Positions 38,164 to 47,128 are shown, counted from the stretch's first letter. The stretch: 64,000 nt of DNA from Fontibacillus phaseoli (GCF_003337355.1 NZ_QPJW01000003.1:1-64000); one strand, 5' to 3'. The notes: a model not told the origin generated them from the sequence alone. Program-made: numbers and translations.

Positions 38164-39373
38164 ACGGATTGTACTGAATGGGCTGCTCGGACTGCTGTTC
38201 ATCTGCTCCGGATTGTTCCTGACCGGCTGCTGGGACAGCCTGGAGATCGAGAACAGAGCCTTGGTACTGGCGCTGGCCATTGATGAAGCCCCTCCCGGCA
38301 GCGAGAACGAAGAGGATAATGTAACGCATATAAACGACGGGAAATTGCCGGACAAAATGATCCGCATTACCGCACAAATCGCCGTTCCCGGGCGAGTTCC
38401 CCTGGGGCCCAGCAGCGCCACCAGCGGCGAGGAAACCCAAAATTCGGTATGGGTCGTCCAAGTGGTCGGCCATAGCCTGGATGACGCACTGAACAATTTG
38501 CAGCAGCAAATCGCCGATCCCAAATACTTGATCCATCTTCGGGTTATCGTCGTAAGTGAAGCTATCGCCAAGCAGGGATTGGAAGACCTTAGCGACTATC
38601 TTAAACGTAATCCGGAAGTCCGCCGCAGAACCTGGCTGCTCGTATCCGATATGGAAGCGGCAAAAATCATGAACGCCGCCCCGCCCTTGGAACGGGTGCC
38701 CACCTTATATCTGTTGTCCATGGTGGAAAAGGCGGTCAAAACCGGCAAATTTCCGCTCGACTATTTGGGTATTTTTTGGACGGCCGAATCCAAATGGGGA
38801 CAGGACGGTTATCTCCCCTATATTTCCATTCGCGGAAAAGAAAATATCCTGATTAAGGGGATGGCCTATTTTAGCGGAGGAAAGCTGGCGGGAACGACGA
38901 CGCCGATCGAAATCGGCGCCTTCATGGCTGCCAAAGGCATCGATCCCGGCGGATACTCCATCTTGCTCGACGTGCCCGGCATCGGCTTTGTCATGGTTCA
39001 AACCCAGGAGCGCCACACGAATATGCAGGTGGATATTCAGAACGGGTTACCTAAGGTTACCCTGAATATTAAACTGGAGGGGACGATCACGGAGCATAGC
39101 GAAGGCGGCGCAGACATCGGATCCAAGCAGGCTCTTGCCCTGATCGAAAAAACGTTCGCCACCAATGCCTCGGGAATCGTCGAAGATTTCCTGAAGGTGA
39201 CTCAATCGAAGCGCTCGGACGTACTCGGCGTGGGCGAGTTGGTCAGAGCCCACCGTTCGGCTTACTGGAACAAGCATGTCCATTCCAAGCGAGACTGGGA
39301 AGACATTTATGCCAAAGTGCCCATGGATATCAAGCTCCATATGACGATCCGTCGCGTCGGCCTGAAAAATTAG
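38156..39373 (+). CDS. Spore germinant receptor subunit C (Ger(x)C lipoprotein)
   Basis: 405-residue lipoprotein subunit. The signal peptide ends in lipobox FLTGCWD (Cys about residue 23), followed by the conserved SLEIENRALVLALAIDEA. The C-terminal GerAC domain ends near KVPMDIKLHMTIRRVG. TTG start after AAAGGAGG; the gene overlaps the B-subunit stop by 8 nt. Confidence 0.92.
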   Translation: MNKRIVLNGLLGLLFICSGLFLTGCWDSLEIENRALVLALAIDEAPPGSENEEDNVTHINDGKLPDKMIRITAQIAVPGRVPLGPSSATSGEETQNSVWVVQVVGHSLDDALNNLQQQIADPKYLIHLRVIVVSEAIAKQGLEDLSDYLKRNPEVRRRTWLLVSDMEAAKIMNAAPPLERVPTLYLLSMVEKAVKTGKFPLDYLGIFWTAESKWGQDGYLPYISIRGKENILIKGMAYFSGGKLAGTTTPIEIGAFMAAKGIDPGGYSILLDVPGIGFVMVQTQERHTNMQVDIQNGLPKVTLNIKLEGTITEHSEGGADIGSKQALALIEKTFATNASGIVEDFLKVTQSKRSDVLGVGELVRAHRSAYWNKHVHSKRDWEDIYAKVPMDIKLHMTIRRVGLKN

Positions 39374-39384
39374 GAGGGATTACA

Positions 39385-39570
39385 ATGATTCGGGTTATTT
39401 CCTATGTCGCGATCATGTTCTTGTTTTCGGGATTTCTGATGCTCTTGATCGACCGGAAAATCTACATAACAGAACAAAGAAAAAAAGAAGCCAAAGCCGC
39501 CTCACTCCTTGGCTGGGTTAACCTGGCCTGTTCCCTGCTGCTTTTCGGCGCCTTTTTTTGGCTGCATTGA
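39385..39570 (+). CDS. Small two-helix membrane protein of the germination operon (CLC_0170-like)
   Basis: 61 residues: helix 1 (VISYVAIMFLFSGFLMLLI), a basic loop with KKEAKA, and helix 2 (WVNLACSLLLFGAFFWLH). AGGAGGG lies 6 nt before the ATG and the gene begins 11 nt after the C subunit. Position and size suggest a fourth accessory (GerD/GerW-like) subunit of the receptor. Similar peptides are annotated CLC_0170 family; function unknown. Confidence 0.75.
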   Translation: MIRVISYVAIMFLFSGFLMLLIDRKIYITEQRKKEAKAASLLGWVNLACSLLLFGAFFWLH

Positions 39571-39667
39571 GTATTCTTCCAGACCTGCTGCGGTTTTATG
39601 GTACTTGCCCGTACGGCGTGGTATAGTTAAATCGGACAAAAATATCGGATGGAGAAGCAGACTTTTT

Positions 39668-41155
39668 ATGAAAAACTCAAAGAATTCACAACCGCACCAG
39701 GCTAGTCATAAATCAAAATATAAAAACACAGTCCCCCCGCAGCGGAAGAAACCGGATTCCCGGATTTCCAACCGGAATACGGCGGAAGAAGTCGCCCCCG
39801 GCGACGTCATTGTCGTGACGATCAAACGGCTTGGAATCAACGGCGAGGGCGTCGGATACTACCGGCGCAAAGCGGTGTTCATTGAAGGCGCGCTTCCGGA
39901 CGAGGTGATCAAAGCCGAAATCATCCGTGCTGAGACCAAGTATATTTCCGCGAAAATCAAGGATATCGAGAAGCGCTCCCCACACCGGATCGATGCCCCA
40001 TGTCCGGTATTCGGCATTTGCGGCGGCTGCCAGATCCAGCATCTTTCCTATGAGGGGCAGCTTGCCAGCAAAACGGATATCGTTCGCGAAGCCTTTTCCC
40101 GGTATGCCGGGATGCAGGAAGTTCGAATGAAGCCGATGCTCGGCATGGAGCATCCTTGGGGCTACCGCAACAAAGCCCAGCTTCAATTGGGGATGCAGGA
40201 AGAAGGCATGATCGCCGGGCTGTACGCGGCGGATTCGCACAGGTTGATCGACATTACCGGCTGCCCGATCCAGCACCCGAAAATCAACGAGGCCGTCGAC
40301 CGGACGCGCAATGTCCTGCAACACCTGAACATTCCGGTTTACCGGGAAAAGAGCAATCTGGGACTGGTGCGGACGATCGTGGTACGCTGGGGCTTCCAGT
40401 CCGGGCAACTTCAGGTGACGCTCGTCACGGCGAGCGACAAGCTGCCGCAGCGCGAGCAGCTTGTCAAGGAGCTCCGGCTGGCGATGCCGGAGCTGACGAG
40501 CATCGCGATGAACGTCAATCCCAAGAACACGTCGCTCGTGTTCGGCCACAAGACGTTCATCCTGTGGGGGGAGGACAGCATCCGGGAGTCGCTCGGCGAC
40601 CTGGAGTTTACGCTGTCCCCGCGCGCTTTTTTTCAGCTTAACCCGTTGCAGACGGTCAAACTGTATGAAGCGGTGCGCAACGCTGCAGGGCTGACCGGCC
40701 GGGAGAAGGTGGTCGACGCCTATTGCGGCACCGGAACGATCGGCCTGTGGCTTGCCCCTTACGCGCGCGAGGTCCGCGGGATCGAGTCGATCCCCGAAGC
40801 GGTCCGGGACGCGAAGGAGAATGCGGCGCACAACGGGCGCGCCAACGCGACCTTCTACGAGGGCCTGGCGGAAGAACTGCTTCCGCGCTGGGCCAAGGCC
40901 GGTTACTCGCCCGACGTCATCGTCGCCGACCCGCCGCGCACCGGCCTCGACCCCCGCTTCCTCGAAGCGGTGCTCCGCACGAAGCCGAAGCGCTTCGTAT
41001 ATGTGTCCTGCAATCCGTCCACTTTGGCGAAGGATTGCAAGGTGCTGACTGACGGCGGCTACAAAATCGATTGGGTACAGCCGGTCGATATGTTTCCTCA
41101 GACGAGCCATGTGGAGTGTACAGTGTTACTTAAATGGAAAGGGGCTTCCGATTAA
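39668..41155 (+). CDS. 23S rRNA (uracil-C5)-methyltransferase, RlmD/RlmCD family
   Basis: 495-residue SAM-dependent RNA m5U methyltransferase. Domains: basic N-terminal tail, TRAM domain (about 40-100), [4Fe-4S] motif CPVFGICGGCQIQH, a central domain, and the catalytic domain with YCGTGTIGL (SAM), ADPPRTGLD, and the nucleophile in VSCNPSTLAKD. The start at 39668 has GGAGAAG. Gram-positive members may methylate U747 and U1939 (RlmCD), so no symbol is given. GC content rises sharply in the middle third (about 40.4-41.0 kb). Its stop overlaps the stop of the minus-strand recombinase remnant. Confidence 0.92.
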   Translation: MKNSKNSQPHQASHKSKYKNTVPPQRKKPDSRISNRNTAEEVAPGDVIVVTIKRLGINGEGVGYYRRKAVFIEGALPDEVIKAEIIRAETKYISAKIKDIEKRSPHRIDAPCPVFGICGGCQIQHLSYEGQLASKTDIVREAFSRYAGMQEVRMKPMLGMEHPWGYRNKAQLQLGMQEEGMIAGLYAADSHRLIDITGCPIQHPKINEAVDRTRNVLQHLNIPVYREKSNLGLVRTIVVRWGFQSGQLQVTLVTASDKLPQREQLVKELRLAMPELTSIAMNVNPKNTSLVFGHKTFILWGEDSIRESLGDLEFTLSPRAFFQLNPLQTVKLYEAVRNAAGLTGREKVVDAYCGTGTIGLWLAPYAREVRGIESIPEAVRDAKENAAHNGRANATFYEGLAEELLPRWAKAGYSPDVIVADPPRTGLDPRFLEAVLRTKPKRFVYVSCNPSTLAKDCKVLTDGGYKIDWVQPVDMFPQTSHVECTVLLKWKGASD

Positions 41156-41668
41156 GCCCCCTGCAATAATTCGCCCATTCCCTGAGGGTTGGCGATGTTG
41201 TAATGTATCTTGATAGAACCATCTTGGTGGACTTCTATCTTTTGAATGACCTGATGAAGCAACTGTTTCAGAACATTCTCATCATCTATGTTCAGTTGTG
41301 CAAATAACGTGATTTGCTTCTGAAAGGCACGGAATTGTTCTTCCGTGTCTTTTTGTGTTTCGAGAATGGTCTCAAGTTCGACCTTACGCTTCGTAAGTGC
41401 CTGTTGCTCTAATAGAATACGGTCATTTTGGGTGGTAAACTGTTCGAGGGACAGACGTTGATTTGAAGAACAGGGTTATAAGTCCTTCTAAATTCTTATT
41501 CAACTGCTCTTGTTGCTTGTTCAGCTTGTGTAGCTCCTTGGCAAGAGCAGATTGTTTAAGACCAACATTCCCCTTTACTGCATCGAAAGGCCTGTCCAAT
41601 TTAACATTACTGCCTATCAGTTCCCTTAGGTCACTCTTTACCGCCGCGAGTAATGTCTCGTATCCGAT
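41152..41668 (-). pseudogene. Broken large serine recombinase (C-terminal remnant)
   Basis: On the minus strand the C-terminal part of a site-specific serine recombinase can be read, but in two frames. The upstream piece runs YVIGYETLLAAVKSDLREL to QLNKNLEGLITLFFK; the downstream piece runs SNQRLSLEQFTTQNDRILL to NPQGMGELLQGA. They join by a frameshift near 41460. The Glu/Lys/Gln-rich coiled coil is typical of the region after the zinc ribbon. The catalytic N-terminal domain is absent. Only the terminal portion of an element remains, abutting rlmD. Confidence 0.7.
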
Positions 41669-41673
41669 GACAT

Positions 41674-42444
41674 ATGGAAGAGGTCGAATTGTTGAAAACT
41701 GCCTATCCAAGTCGAAAGTCAAATGCTTACTTCCAGTATAATTATTTCCAACGTAAGCCTAACTTCTTCTCGTTGCTGATGTATCCTAAAAATACCTACG
41801 TATGGAGACACTACAATGCTATGTTGTCATTCAATCCGTCTAGTCCACCACCCGAAGCGTTGGAGATATTCAATATGATTTCTCCTGAAAGGTGGGCGGT
41901 CAAACGGCTTGATATCGCATTTGATTATTCAATGCCATTACATGAGGGCTTTTTACTGCCGCCGCCAACAAGCCAAAGAATCCAAAGGGTTGATACAACA
42001 CTCTATTACGGAGCGGCAACAGCAAAATGTACTGTTTGCCAGTATGACAAATCGAAGCAACTAACAGACGTTTATGGGGTAAAGTCTCTTAGTCCGTTGA
42101 CAAGGGTCGAGTTTCGATTCAAACCTAAATTAAAGCCGATGCCGGAATACACCTTTAAGGATTTTGAGTCCATGAGCCGTTATCATTATGTTCCCGACAC
42201 GAAGGCTCTAACAGGCTTAAGGGTGGAATTGAAGCATTTGACAGTAGGGAAATCGAATTGGAAGCAGTTGGAGCGGTCATCTAAAGACCGGATTAGGGCG
42301 GCAGTACAGAACAATGTTCCTGATATGCGGACTATCTTTTTGGAACATATTGAAGGTGACATCGAAGCGTTTATGCTGTCAGGTCTTAAGCGATTTGGCA
42401 TTAACAGTATCAACCAACTTAATAGCTCGCTAATAGCCATGTAG
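41674..42444 (+). pseudogene. Truncated replication initiation protein of a mobile element
   Basis: An open frame of 256 codons without a ribosome site resembles rolling-circle/ICE-type replication initiators: YKNTYVWRHYNAMLSFNPS-like segment, RLDIAFDY, TLYYGAATAKCTVCQYDKSKQ, and LTRVEFRFKP. These proteins usually run well over 300 residues, so the N-terminal part seems lost at a junction near 41670 with the recombinase remnant. It could still be translated from ATG 41674, but that is unlikely. Family placement is moderate. Confidence 0.6.
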
Positions 42445-42640
42445 GAGTTTCTACAGGGCTATTTAGTATTTCCCCCCACCCAGTGCCGAGTCAAGGGCTT
42501 TTAACGTCTGATTTGAAGTTTATGCTCGTTGCACCTATGAAAATTTTCATGGAAAACCTTGTACGCACAAATGGTTCCAACATAAGGGAAATAATGTTAA
42601 AGTTGTTATAGTAGAATCTCTTAGAGGGGAGCAAGACAGC

Positions 42641-43063
42641 GTGTTCATAGTAAACGTAGAAGGTGCAGTCTGTAGGGATGATAAATGGCTTGTTATTACA
42701 CGAAGTACCAAAGAGGAACATGCAGGGGGGACTTTGTCTCTTGTAGGAGGAAAAGTAGAGGTTGAAGGTAACGCACTCGAAATCCTAGAACGAACTGTAA
42801 AGCGAGAACTTTATGAAGAAGTTGGCATCGAGATAAAAGATGCTGTTACTTTTGTATACAGCTCTTCCTTTGTGACAAATGATGGATGCAACGTTATAAA
42901 TATGGTCTTCCTATGTGAATATGACAGAGGTACAGCACATAGCAAGAGTCCCGATGAGGTTGAAGCCGTTCATTGGATGACCTACGATGAAATAATGAAT
43001 CATCCCAAAGCTCCTCCTTGGACAAAAGAGAGTATAAGAAGAGTAGCATTTGCAAGGGGATAA
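42641..43063 (+). CDS. NUDIX hydrolase
   Basis: 140-residue nucleoside-diphosphate-X hydrolase. The Nudix box reads GGKVEVEGNALEILERTVKR then ELYEEVGI, close to Gx5Ex7REUxEExGU. GTG start with AGGGGAG upstream. The gene is AT-rich compared with rlmD and lies beside mobile-element debris, which suggests acquisition. Its stop is 5 nt before the histidine-phosphatase start, so they form a pair, perhaps cleaning damaged nucleotides or sugars. Substrate unknown. Confidence 0.85.
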   Translation: MFIVNVEGAVCRDDKWLVITRSTKEEHAGGTLSLVGGKVEVEGNALEILERTVKRELYEEVGIEIKDAVTFVYSSSFVTNDGCNVINMVFLCEYDRGTAHSKSPDEVEAVHWMTYDEIMNHPKAPPWTKESIRRVAFARG

Positions 43064-43068
43064 CAATA

Positions 43069-43617
43069 ATGATGAAATATGTTTATGTTGTGCGACATTG
43101 CAAAGCAGATGGGCAAGAGCCTGATGCTAAGCTAACTGAACTAGGTATTCAACAAGCTGAGAATCTTGCTAAATTTCTTTTAGATAAAGATATTGATTTT
43201 ATCATTTCAAGCCCTTTTGAAAGGGCTTACCGCACCATAGCCCCATTGGCTGAACAAATAGGTATAGAAGTTGTTTTGGACGATAGATTGGCTGAAAGGC
43301 TCTTATCACGCAAGAATCATCCTGATTGGCGAAATATGCTTCGCAAGACATACGATGACTTAGACATATGTTATGAGGGTGGAGAGTCCAGTAACACGGC
43401 TATGAGCCGTGCCATTAGTGTAGTAATGGAAGTCCTGAATGGTGGGAACAAAAACATTGTGTTAGTTTCACATGGAAATCTGATATCTCTCCTTCTTAAG
43501 CATTTTGATGACCGAATCGGGTTTAGGGAGTGGGAATCTTTATCCAATCCTGATGTATTTCATCTTACCTTCTCAGCAGAAGAAAAGCCCATCATTCGTC
43601 GAATATGGGCAGAGTGA
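43069..43617 (+). CDS. Histidine phosphatase (phosphoglycerate mutase-like)
   Basis: 182-residue phosphohydrolase. The phospho-accepting motif reads VVRHCKADG (RHC in place of the common RHG), and the second catalytic His is in VLVSHGNLISLLL. Arg and Glu of the pocket are visible in ISSPFERAYRT. The start at ATG 43069 follows AAGGGGA. It is coupled to the NUDIX gene and has the same low GC. Substrate unknown. Confidence 0.85.
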   Translation: MMKYVYVVRHCKADGQEPDAKLTELGIQQAENLAKFLLDKDIDFIISSPFERAYRTIAPLAEQIGIEVVLDDRLAERLLSRKNHPDWRNMLRKTYDDLDICYEGGESSNTAMSRAISVVMEVLNGGNKNIVLVSHGNLISLLLKHFDDRIGFREWESLSNPDVFHLTFSAEEKPIIRRIWAE

Positions 43618-43741
43618 CTTTATATTAGAGCAAACACATTCCTTCGGACACGTACATGTTTGTTGTCACTGTCTACTCGTCACATGTGGAGTGCTGCGTG
43701 TCGCTCACTAAGGAGTAACAGATTTGAAGGGAGAAATTCAT

Positions 43742-44320
43742 ATGACAACGAGTCCCATCAACGGGAAAAAGGAGTTATCTCCGGAACAACAGGAAGGACT
43801 GCTGAAAATATTGAAAGCGCGCTTTGAGAAAAATATGAACCGCCATCAAGACCTTGAATGGGCTAATGTACATGCAAAGCTTCAAGCTCTGCCAGAAAAA
43901 TTGTGGTCGCTCCATGAAATGGAGAGAACTGGCGGCGAACCGGATGTCGTTGATCATGACATGAAGACGGACGATTACATTTTTTACGATTGCTCAGCGG
44001 AAAGTCCCAAGGGTCGCAGAAGCGTTTGTTACGACCGTGAAGCGCTTGAGTCACGGAAAGAACATAAGCCGCAAAATAGTGCGACAGAAATGGCCGCTGC
44101 CATGGGTATCGAGCTTTTAACAGAAGAACAATACCGAGAGTTTCAGAAAATTGGAAACTTCGATTTAAAAACTTCGAGCTGGGTGAAAACACCCGCCAGT
44201 ATTAGAAAACTCGGGGGAGCCATCTTTTGCGATCGTCGCTACGACACTGTCTTCATGTACCACAATGGAGCAGAATCCTATTATGGTGCCAGAGGGTTCC
44301 GTGGCTCACTAAGGGTCTAA
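43742..44320 (+). CDS. DUF4256 family protein
   Basis: 192-residue cytosolic protein matching the DUF4256 pattern: LLKILKARFEKNMNRH near the start, a central DYIFYDCSAESPKGRRSVCYDR, and a C-terminal SWVKTPASIRKLGGAIFCDRRY and YYGARGFRGSLRV. No function is known. GAAGGGAG precedes ATG 43742. It ends at a perfect terminator shared with the convergent tetR gene. Confidence 0.8.
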   Translation: MTTSPINGKKELSPEQQEGLLKILKARFEKNMNRHQDLEWANVHAKLQALPEKLWSLHEMERTGGEPDVVDHDMKTDDYIFYDCSAESPKGRRSVCYDREALESRKEHKPQNSATEMAAAMGIELLTEEQYREFQKIGNFDLKTSSWVKTPASIRKLGGAIFCDRRYDTVFMYHNGAESYYGARGFRGSLRV

Positions 44321-44353
44321 ATACGGATGGTGACTGGTCTCACCCATTCTGTT

Positions 44354-44390
44354 GAAGCTCAAGCAGTTAATATGCTTGAGCTTCTTTTGA
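44354..44390. terminator. Bidirectional terminator between DUF4256 and tetR
   Basis: GAAGCTCAAGC (44354-44364) and GCTTGAGCTTC (44374-44384) form a perfect 11-bp stem, with TTTTGATTT following on the plus strand. Confidence 0.8.
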
Positions 44391-44396
44391 TTTATG

Positions 44397-44978
44397 TTAA
44401 TTAAGCAACGCAAGGACTGACTCCACACTATTTTGGACAAACAGCCGATCGGGACGCGCTTTCATTATTACGGTAAGTCCGATCAAGAAAACGACGAGCG
44501 TTTGAGCTAAGGCCTTCGGGTTCAAGGTGACCGCAAGCTCACCAGATCGTACGCCTCGTTCGATCGTCTCTTGAAAAATAACCGTTAGATACATCTGATG
44601 TTCTCTTGTCAGTACCTCGAATTTTTCGTCATGAGGGGCGAGTTCCACCATCGTATTAATGCAAAAACATCCGCTGCTAGACTCTGCTCCGTATCCCTCA
44701 TCAATCAAGCCTTCGAAAAATGCACGGATGTCTTCTTTTACCGAAGATTTGTTTTGGAGTTTGGATCGGACGGAAGAGGCATGAAGTTGCGTGTACTTAC
44801 GCAATGCCGTTTCGAATAATGTTTTCTTGTCTCCAAAGGCTGAATAGATACTAGGCTTTTGAATCCCCATTCTGGATGTCAGGTCGCTCAACGATGTCGC
44901 TTCGTACCCCTTTTCCCAAAACACCTGCATTGCCGCATCTAAAGCTTGTTCCTCATCGAATTCACGCGGTCGAACCAT
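44397..44978 (-). CDS. TetR/AcrR-family transcriptional regulator
   Basis: 193 residues. The N-terminal HTH spans about residues 8-55 (AMQVFWEKGYEATSLSDLTSRMGI, then SIYSAFGDKKTLF). The C-terminal ligand-binding domain includes GCFCINTMVELAP, which resembles the AcrR C-terminal type with two cysteines. It is divergent from the MFS gene and most likely represses it from the palindrome at 45128. Confidence 0.9.
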   Translation of the reverse strand: MVRPREFDEEQALDAAMQVFWEKGYEATSLSDLTSRMGIQKPSIYSAFGDKKTLFETALRKYTQLHASSVRSKLQNKSSVKEDIRAFFEGLIDEGYGAESSSGCFCINTMVELAPHDEKFEVLTREHQMYLTVIFQETIERGVRSGELAVTLNPKALAQTLVVFLIGLTVIMKARPDRLFVQNSVESVLALLN

Positions 44979-44996
44979 GATACCCCTCCCCTTTTC

Positions 44997-45010
44997 ATAC
45001 TGAATAGTAT
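44997..45010. promoter_or_regulatory. Short inverted repeat upstream of tetR
   Basis: ATACT(gaat)AGTAT lies 19 bp upstream of the tetR start codon. It is a possible second operator or autoregulatory site. Confidence 0.35.
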
Positions 45011-45081
45011 GATATTATTGTATTCATTCACTCTTATCATGTCAAAATAATGCCATTATTCGATTGTAATTCTCTATTCTC

Positions 45082-45111
45082 TTGACATTATCTTACGATA
45101 ACGTTTATATT
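45082..45111 (+). promoter_or_regulatory. SigA promoter of the MFS gene
   Basis: A perfect TTGACA (45082-45087), an 18-nt spacer and TATATT (45106-45111). Confidence 0.8.
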
Positions 45112-45127
45112 AATCCATGATAATTAT

Positions 45128-45141
45128 GTACCGAACGGTAC
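45128..45141. promoter_or_regulatory. TetR-type operator palindrome
   Basis: GTACCGAACGGTAC has perfect 6-bp arms around AA. It lies about 10 bp past the predicted transcription start of the MFS gene, where bound repressor would block elongation. ACCGnnCGGT-like cores are common TetR-family sites. Confidence 0.65.
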
Positions 45142-45177
45142 GTTAAAATATTTGTATAAGGAGATGAGTGATTAAAG

Positions 45178-46386
45178 ATGGAGAACGTAACTACCGCAAA
45201 CGTAGGCAAAGAAGCCAACTCCGGTTCCTTCCCTTCCATATCTCGAAAAATGGTCCTGCTGTTTGCTGTATCATGCGGGATGGCGGTTGCTAACATTTAC
45301 TATGCTCAGCCGCTTCTTGACGCCCTGTCGAGCGAGTTCGGCATTGGACATTCCAAGATTGGCATCATCACGACTATAACCCAGATATGCTATGCATTGG
45401 GATTGTTGCTATTAGTACCGCTTGGAGACTTGTTGAATCAGCGCCGCTTGATCGTCTGTCAAATGCTATTATCCGTTATAGCTTTGTTTGTCGTTGGCAC
45501 TGCTTCCTCAGCTACGGTCCTGATGTCAGGTATTGCCGCTGTCGGACTGCTCGCCGCCATCGTACAGACGCTAGTGGCATTCGCAGCAATGTTGGCCGCG
45601 CCTTCCGAAAGCGGAAGAGTAATCGGAGTGGTAACAAGTGGCGTCGTGATCGGTATTCTGCTTGCGCGAACCGTTGCCGGCATATTGACGGACCTGGCCG
45701 GTTGGCGCTCGGTCTACCTTACGTCCGCCGTCATGATGCTCCTAATGGCCGGTATGTTATTTCGGGCGTTACCGAATTATGAGCGCGAAAAAACGGATTT
45801 GACCTACATTAATTTGATCCGTTCGGTCATTTTATTGTTTGTACAGGATAAAACTTTACGCATTCGTGGTGTACTGGCGCTGTTGATTTTTACCGCATTC
45901 AGTATTTTGTGGACTTCCCTTGTTTTACCCCTAAGCGCACCTCCGCTATCTCTTTCACACAGCGCAATTGGGGCTTTCGGCCTTGCCGGAGTTGCCGGAG
46001 CTTTAGCGGCTGCTAAGGCAGGGCATCTGGCCGATCGCGGTTTGGGACAGCGGACAACAGGGGTTTCGCTCGTCCTGCTGTTGGCGTCATGGTTGCCGAT
46101 CAGTTTTACAGAACATACATTGTTGGGATTGATTATCGGAGTTATTTTCCTTGACTTTACGGTCCAGGCCGTGCATGTTACGAACCAGAGCATGATATTA
46201 AGCGTGCGCCCTGAAGCTCGCAGCCGTCTCACTGCAGCCTATATGATGTTCTATTCCATAGGAAGTGCAACCGGTTCAATCGTTTCCACCTTGACTTACT
46301 CCTACTCAGGTTGGATAGGCGTGTGCTGGCTTGGTGCCTCTGTAAGCGCCGTTGCTTTACTCTTTTGGGCATTGACCCGTAGTTAA
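45178..46386 (+). CDS. MFS transporter (drug or sugar efflux type)
   Basis: 402-residue twelve-helix major facilitator protein. It begins FAVSCGMAVANIYYAQPLL, typical of AraJ-like efflux members. Motif A in the 2-3 loop is LLVPLGDLLNQRRLI. The C-half repeats the pattern as GHLADRGLGQRT. Together with the divergent TetR gene it forms a standard inducible efflux pair. Substrate unknown. Confidence 0.9.
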   Translation: MENVTTANVGKEANSGSFPSISRKMVLLFAVSCGMAVANIYYAQPLLDALSSEFGIGHSKIGIITTITQICYALGLLLLVPLGDLLNQRRLIVCQMLLSVIALFVVGTASSATVLMSGIAAVGLLAAIVQTLVAFAAMLAAPSESGRVIGVVTSGVVIGILLARTVAGILTDLAGWRSVYLTSAVMMLLMAGMLFRALPNYEREKTDLTYINLIRSVILLFVQDKTLRIRGVLALLIFTAFSILWTSLVLPLSAPPLSLSHSAIGAFGLAGVAGALAAAKAGHLADRGLGQRTTGVSLVLLLASWLPISFTEHTLLGLIIGVIFLDFTVQAVHVTNQSMILSVRPEARSRLTAAYMMFYSIGSATGSIVSTLTYSYSGWIGVCWLGASVSAVALLFWALTRS

Positions 46387-46535
46387 GACTGAATCGGCAA
46401 TTCATCAACTTGTAATCCACACATGAGGATCGCTGTACACCGGATTACCGTTATAACCGTGATACTTCAAACATCAAATGTGCAAATATATGTCTTGAAA
46501 GGTTGAATTATAAGAGGGAAGAAGAGCCAGTTGGC

Positions 46536-46613
46536 ATGAGTCATGCTATTTATGAAATCGTTCGGGAACAACGCATCGTCTATACCTACACTCTGGATTC
46601 CGGCGACAAGTAG
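46536..46613 (+). pseudogene. Possible SRPBCC/AHSA1-domain fragment
   Basis: A 25-codon open stretch reads EIVREQRIVYTYTLDSGDK at its end, similar to the EIVEPERIV(F/Y)T core of AHSA1-type proteins. It has no ribosome site and no flanking coding sequence. The rest of the 316-bp gap (46387-46702) shows nothing else. Confidence 0.35.
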
Positions 46614-46702
46614 CAACCGATTTTTTCCCTTTCCAAAGTAAGCATCTTCCAATTCTATGGCTTTCAGGTTACCATAAAATAGATTGCAGAAAGGAGAAGA
46701 TC

Positions 46703-47089
46703 ATGGAAAATAAGAAAACTACTTATGAATCGATTGACGAGTATATTGCCAATTTCCCCGCCGAAGTTCAAGAAAAGCTTCAAACCTTAAGGGAAGTCAT
46801 CCAAGCAGCCGCACCGGAAGCAACCGAAAAAATCAGCTACCAGATGCCTACTTTTGCTCTGCACGGGAATCTCGTGCATTTTGCCGCCTTTCCGAAGCAT
46901 ATCGGATTTTATCCCGATCCCAGCGGAATTGAAGCATTCAAAGAAGAATTATCGGCGTACAAAGGAGCAAAAGGTTCCGTCCAGTTTCCTCTGGAAAAGC
47001 CGCTGCCCTATGAATTAATAAGTAAAATCGTGAAATTCAGGGTAGCGGAAAATCTGGAAAAGGCGGAAGCTAAAAGAAAAAAGAAGTGA
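46703..47089 (+). CDS. DUF1801 (YdhG-like) protein
   Basis: 128-residue protein of the DUF1801/YdhG-frataxin-like superfamily. Characteristic blocks are SIDEYIANFPAEVQEKLQTLR, EKISYQMPTF, HFAAFPKHIGFYP and FPLEKPLPYELISKIVKFR, ending in a Lys-rich tail. Some members are proposed iron chaperones, but the role is not settled. AAAGGAGAAG precedes the ATG. Confidence 0.9.
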   Translation: MENKKTTYESIDEYIANFPAEVQEKLQTLREVIQAAAPEATEKISYQMPTFALHGNLVHFAAFPKHIGFYPDPSGIEAFKEELSAYKGAKGSVQFPLEKPLPYELISKIVKFRVAENLEKAEAKRKKK

Positions 47090-47128
47090 ACCAAGCTTCT
47101 GGGCCTTCCAATCGGGGAGGAATCATGG

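Noticed and set aside
39713-41110. A 465-codon open frame opposite rlmD
   Set aside because: It is an antisense frame kept open by high GC codon bias; rlmD on the plus strand has all catalytic motifs.
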